NCBI GenBank assembly: GCA_937872165.1
Contig: CALMOR010000003.1
Coordinates: 1-8,255, forward strand
Reading direction: 5' to 3'
Length of the DNA stretch: 8,255 bases
From: an uncultured Burkholderiales bacterium
Lineage (GTDB): Bacteria > Pseudomonadota > Gammaproteobacteria > Burkholderiales > Burkholderiaceae_D
Shown here: piece by piece, positions 5,360 through 8,255 of the stretch
Numbering within the stretch: position 1 is the stretch's first letter
How the letters are laid out: the number at the start of each line of letters is the position of its first letter
Notes under the pieces: model-generated
Told to the model about the DNA's origin: nothing
Database searches by the model: none
What the model saw: the letters and a program-made list of their open reading frames with translations, nothing else
Translations under genes and position numbers: made by a program

Positions 5360-6554
5360 AGCGTCGTCCGTTCATCATCTGTCGCGCGAAGAGTCCTCGC
5401 AGCGGACGTGCCACGTCGAGCAATGCGAGCGCGAGGCCGCGACCGAACGCGACCGGCGCGGCGCCGCTCGCGAACACGCGCGGCATGAGGTCGGTGAGGT
5501 TGACCGTGGCGGCACGATCGATGCGCCGCGACGCGATGTAGCGCGCCACCAGCGCGGGTGCCGGAAGGTCGTTCGCTAGCAGCGCCGCGAGGTCGTGCGC
5601 ATCGCGCAGCCCGAGGTTGAGCCCTTGTCCCGCGACCGGATGGAGGGTCTGCGCGGCGTTGCCGATCGCGAACTCGGCCGACAGCGAGGAACGCAGCCGC
5701 GCCGACCGCGAGACCGCGTTCAGGCCGAGCGGGAACGCGCGTCGCGGACCGACCGATGCGAAGCGCCCGAGGCGATCGCCGAAGGCCGCGTGCAGCGCGC
5801 AGAGGAACGCGTCGTCGTCCAGTGCGAGCCGCGCGGCGCTGTCGGCGGGTTCGCCGCACCACACCAGCGACCAGCCCGTCCGCACGCGTCCGTCCGCACC
5901 TGCGTCGGCCGCGGGCAGGAGCGCGATCGGCCCGTGTTCGGTGAAGCGTTCGAAGGCCGTGTGGGCCTTCGGCCGCGACGTCGCGTCCTCGCCTGCGACG
6001 AACGCGGTGATCGCGGTCTGTCCGTAGTCGCGATGGATCGCGCGCCGTGCCTGTCCGTCGAAGAGTCCGCCTTCGGCATGGACGACGTGACGTGCGACCA
6101 GCGATCGCTCGCCGGCCGCGAGCGCGAGTCCGTCGTCGCGGACCTCGACCGCGGTCAGGGTCGCCGGACGCATCGTCTCAACGCCCCGGCTTTCGAGCGC
6201 CGCGTCGAGGGCCCCGGTGAGGTCGCCGTGTCGCACGACCCACCCGAGCGCGTCGACGCCGTAGTCGCGGCGATCGATCACCGTGCGGCCGAAGCGACCG
6301 CGCTGCGAGACGTGCACGGCCTCGATCGCGGTCGCACGCGGCGTCCGTCCGTCGCGCCATGCGCCGAGGCGCGACAGCAGCGTCGCGCTGCCCTGCGAGA
6401 TCGCGAGCATGCGGTCGTCGGCCGCTGCCGCCTCGCGCGTGCGGGCGTCGATCAGCGCGATGCGATCGGCCGCGACGCCGCGCTCGCGCAGGAACAGCGC
6501 GCAGGCCGCACCGGCCGGCCCCGCACCGCAGATCGCGACGTCGACGTCAGCCAT
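5358..6554 (-). CDS. ubiH: FAD-dependent ubiquinone biosynthesis hydroxylase UbiH
   Basis: A class A flavin monooxygenase of the UbiH/UbiF/VisC/COQ6 family that adds a hydroxyl group to the polyprenylphenol ring during aerobic ubiquinone synthesis. The 398-residue protein has the usual length. Visible motifs are the ADP-binding GAGPAG at 10-15 following a beta strand; DDRMLAIS (46-53) with Arg48; AEGG at 160-163, where many relatives have ADG; and the second FAD-binding block IGNAAQTLHPVAGQGLNLGLRD (297-318). GNAAQTLHP, in place of the GDAAH of UbiF, is the feature that points to UbiH among the three hydroxylase types. The exact ring position it hydroxylates cannot be proved from sequence, since such enzymes vary in regioselectivity. 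The start is ATG 6554, inside the last codons of murU (8 bp overlap), which suggests coupled translation. A T10 tract and the dusB promoter follow. Confidence 0.92.
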   Translation of the reverse strand: MADVDVAICGAGPAGAACALFLRERGVAADRIALIDARTREAAAADDRMLAISQGSATLLSRLGAWRDGRTPRATAIEAVHVSQRGRFGRTVIDRRDYGVDALGWVVRHGDLTGALDAALESRGVETMRPATLTAVEVRDDGLALAAGERSLVARHVVHAEGGLFDGQARRAIHRDYGQTAITAFVAGEDATSRPKAHTAFERFTEHGPIALLPAADAGADGRVRTGWSLVWCGEPADSAARLALDDDAFLCALHAAFGDRLGRFASVGPRRAFPLGLNAVSRSARLRSSLSAEFAIGNAAQTLHPVAGQGLNLGLRDAHDLAALLANDLPAPALVARYIASRRIDRAATVNLTDLMPRVFASGAAPVAFGRGLALALLDVARPLRGLFARQMMNGRR

Positions 6555-7335
6555 GCGGATCGTCGGCGGTCGGCGACGGCGACTCGTCGTGCCGTTCCTT
6601 CAGCCGGCGGTCGAGCGCCGCGAGCTGTTCGGCCGTGCCGACGTTGTCCCACTCGCCTTCGTGCACGGTGCCGGTCATGCATCGCGCGTCGGCGAACGCA
6701 TAGGCCCACGGGAAGAGCTTCGACGGCGCGTTCGGGTCGACCTCGTCGAAGCAGCGCGGATGGAAGACCGCGATGTTCGCGTACGTCAGCCAGCGCGCGT
6801 CGTCCGTGGCGTCGATGACCGGCATGGCGTCGCCCGCTTCGTCGTCGCAGAGGCCGCGCGCGACCAGACCGTCGACCAGCGGCACGTTGCCGCGCGGGTG
6901 CCACGGCGGGTTGTCGACGAGGACCAGATGCGCCGAATGACGCGGATGGCGGGCGCGGATCGACGCGACGATCGGGACCAGCCGCGTGTAGTCGTAGTCG
7001 CTGTGGATGTCGGCGCTGACGACGACGAAGGGTTCGTCCGGGTCGCCGCTCGCGTCGATCAGCGGCAACGCGTGCGCGATGCCGCCCGCGGTCTCGAGCG
7101 CGGTCCCCTCGCGCGACCAGCCGATGCGGATGCCCCATTGCGATCCGTCGCCCACCGCGGCCTCGAGCTTGTCGCCCAGCCATGCGTGGTTGACGACGAT
7201 GCGGTTGAAGCCGGCCGCGACCAGCGCCTCGATCTGCCACACGATCAGCGCCTTGCCGCCGACCGCGAGCAGCGGCTTCGGCACCGTGTCGGTGAGCGGC
7301 CGCAGTCGTTCGCCGCGACCCGCGGCCAGAATCAT
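6547..7335 (-). CDS. murU: N-acetylmuramate alpha-1-phosphate uridylyltransferase MurU
   Basis: MurU converts MurNAc-1-phosphate and UTP to UDP-MurNAc in the peptidoglycan recycling route that bypasses MurA/MurB and hence fosfomycin. The protein (262 residues from ATG 7335) is a single nucleotidyltransferase domain. It shows the nucleotide-binding LAAGRGERLRPLT (3-15) and VPKPLLAVGGKALI (18-31) segments, ETAGGI (81-86), a probable metal-binding Asp109 in VVSADIHSDYDY (105-116), and GEWDNVGT (227-234) near the C-terminus with Asp230 in the usual metal-ligand place. Family members normally begin MKAMILAAG. Here the matching codons are CTG AAG GCG ATG, so the true start may be the CTG at 7344, which would overlap the amgK stop as CTGA. 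The adjacent amgK gene makes MurU more likely than a glucose- or mannose-1-phosphate transferase. The last codons overlap ubiH. Confidence 0.9.
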   Translation of the reverse strand: MILAAGRGERLRPLTDTVPKPLLAVGGKALIVWQIEALVAAGFNRIVVNHAWLGDKLEAAVGDGSQWGIRIGWSREGTALETAGGIAHALPLIDASGDPDEPFVVVSADIHSDYDYTRLVPIVASIRARHPRHSAHLVLVDNPPWHPRGNVPLVDGLVARGLCDDEAGDAMPVIDATDDARWLTYANIAVFHPRCFDEVDPNAPSKLFPWAYAFADARCMTGTVHEGEWDNVGTAEQLAALDRRLKERHDESPSPTADDPHG

Positions 7336-7340
7336 CGCCT

Positions 7341-8255
7341 TCAGAACGTGTACCCCACCTCGACCACGCGACCCTCGAGCGTGTCGAGCAGCTTCAGCAG
7401 CGGGCCGAGCGCGCGATAGCGGTTCGCGGTCGCCCGCACGTAACCGACGAAGCGCGGCGTGTCCGCGAGGTAGTGCGGCTTGCCGTCGCGATAGTTGATG
7501 CGCGCGAAGATGCCGAGCACCTTGAGGTGACGCTGCAGCCCCATCCATTCGACGTCGCGATAGAACTGCCCGAAGTCGTCGGGCACCGGCAGGGCCGCCT
7601 TCCGCGCGCGTTCCCAGTAGCGCACGGTCCAGTCGAGCACGGGCTCTTCGTCCCACGACAGGAACGCGTCCCTGAACAGCGACGCGACGTCGTAGCTGAT
7701 CGGTCCGTACACCGCGTCCTGGAAGTCGAGCACGCCCGGGTTGCCGGGACCTCCGGCCCCCGCCGGGCCGACCATCAGGTTGCGCGGCATGTAGTCGCGA
7801 TGCACGAAGGTCCTCGCCTCGGCGAGGTTGTTCGCGACGATCGCGTCGAAGGCGCCGGCCATCACCGCCTTCTGCGCGTCGTCGAGCGCGATGCCGAGAT
7901 GACGCGCGACGTACCAGTCCGGAAAGAGCGCGAGCTCGCGGCGCAGCAGCGCGTCGTCGTAAGGAGGCAGCACGCCTTCGCGCGATGCGCGCTGCCACGC
8001 GATCAGCGCGTCGATCGCGTCCGACATCAATGGCGCCGCGGCCTTCGCGTCGCCCGCGTCGAGGACCGACAGATAGGTCCTCGTGCCGAGGTCGGTGAGC
8101 AGCAGGAAGCCCTGGTCGAGGTCCTGTTCGAGGACGCGCGGCACGTTCAGGCCCGCGTCGGCCATCAGTCGCGCGACCCGCACGAACGCGTGCGAGTCCT
8201 CGCGATCGGGCGGCGCGTCCATCACGATCGCGGTGCCGCGCGCGGAGTCCGACGC
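7341..8255 (-). CDS. amgK: Anomeric N-acetylmuramate/N-acetylglucosamine kinase AmgK (5' end outside window)
   Basis: AmgK phosphorylates the anomeric hydroxyl of MurNAc (and GlcNAc) recovered from the cell wall, producing the substrate of MurU. The frame runs open through the right edge, leaving 304 visible residues; the family is around 340, so roughly 35-40 N-terminal residues are missing. The in-frame GTG 8225 and ATG 8222 are internal, because coding similarity continues upstream (TAIVMDAPPDRED is a normal AmgK stretch). It has the aminoglycoside phosphotransferase-like kinase fold: FLLLTDLGTRTYL hinge region, Brenner motif HRDYMPRNL with visible-residue His152, Asp154 and Asn159, and LDFQDAVYGPISYDVASL with metal-binding Asp177. 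A Gly/Pro-rich loop (7734-7769) lies between the last two motifs. It ends 5 bp before the murU ATG. The kinase fold alone could also suggest an antibiotic phosphotransferase; the murU neighbour settles it as AmgK. Confidence 0.93.
   Translation of the reverse strand, partial: ASDSARGTAIVMDAPPDREDSHAFVRVARLMADAGLNVPRVLEQDLDQGFLLLTDLGTRTYLSVLDAGDAKAAAPLMSDAIDALIAWQRASREGVLPPYDDALLRRELALFPDWYVARHLGIALDDAQKAVMAGAFDAIVANNLAEARTFVHRDYMPRNLMVGPAGAGGPGNPGVLDFQDAVYGPISYDVASLFRDAFLSWDEEPVLDWTVRYWERARKAALPVPDDFGQFYRDVEWMGLQRHLKVLGIFARINYRDGKPHYLADTPRFVGYVRATANRYRALGPLLKLLDTLEGRVVEVGYTF

Noticed and set aside
4081..5541. Long plus-strand open frame antisense to dusB and its upstream region
   Set aside because: Repetitive Arg/Asp/Ala composition without recognisable motifs, while dusB on the minus strand is unmistakable.
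5595..7419. Plus-strand open frames antisense to ubiH and murU
   Set aside because: Same antisense artefact; the minus-strand products carry full family signatures.

Overview
This window is a G+C-rich stretch of bacterial chromosome, with third codon positions almost all G or C. All ten genes lie on the minus strand, so transcription runs from high to low coordinates. Gene content, Fis and UbiH signatures and gene order point to a betaproteobacterium, probably Burkholderiales or a relative. This is inference from sequence features; no database was searched. I see no tRNA, rRNA, CRISPR array, insertion sequence, phage gene or other mark of horizontal transfer. It is a core housekeeping region.

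Upstream cluster (8255 to 5358): amgK (cut off at the right edge), murU and ubiH. AmgK and MurU are the sugar kinase and uridylyltransferase that return cell-wall N-acetylmuramic acid to UDP-MurNAc. UbiH is a flavin hydroxylase of ubiquinone biosynthesis. The three are packed end to end: amgK and murU are 5 bp apart, or overlap by 2 bases if murU starts at a CTG, and murU and ubiH overlap by 8 bp. This looks like one transcript.

Junction (5357 to 5158): this 200 bp region is the only obvious transcriptional boundary. It holds a ten-base A/T homopolymer tract, a perfect 7-bp inverted repeat and a good -10 hexamer (TAGAAT). Together they look like the promoter of the next operon.

Downstream cluster (5157 to 1): dusB (tRNA dihydrouridine synthase), fis (nucleoid protein), purH (last two steps of IMP synthesis), ruvC (Holliday junction resolvase), a Prx5-type peroxiredoxin, ruvA (Holliday junction-binding subunit) and the start of an unrecognised exported protein or lipoprotein cut off at the left edge. 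The dusB-fis pair is a conserved proteobacterial arrangement. Two departures from the usual ruvC-ruvA-ruvB order stand out: a peroxiredoxin sits between ruvC and ruvA, and the gene after ruvA is an exported protein instead of ruvB.

I found no new multi-gene system. The best second-look items are non-coding: degenerate 13-bp tandem repeats with competing hairpins ahead of purH, a perfect hairpin built into the fis stop codon, and the UP-like tract plus operator-like palindrome ahead of dusB. The possible CTG start of murU is also worth checking.
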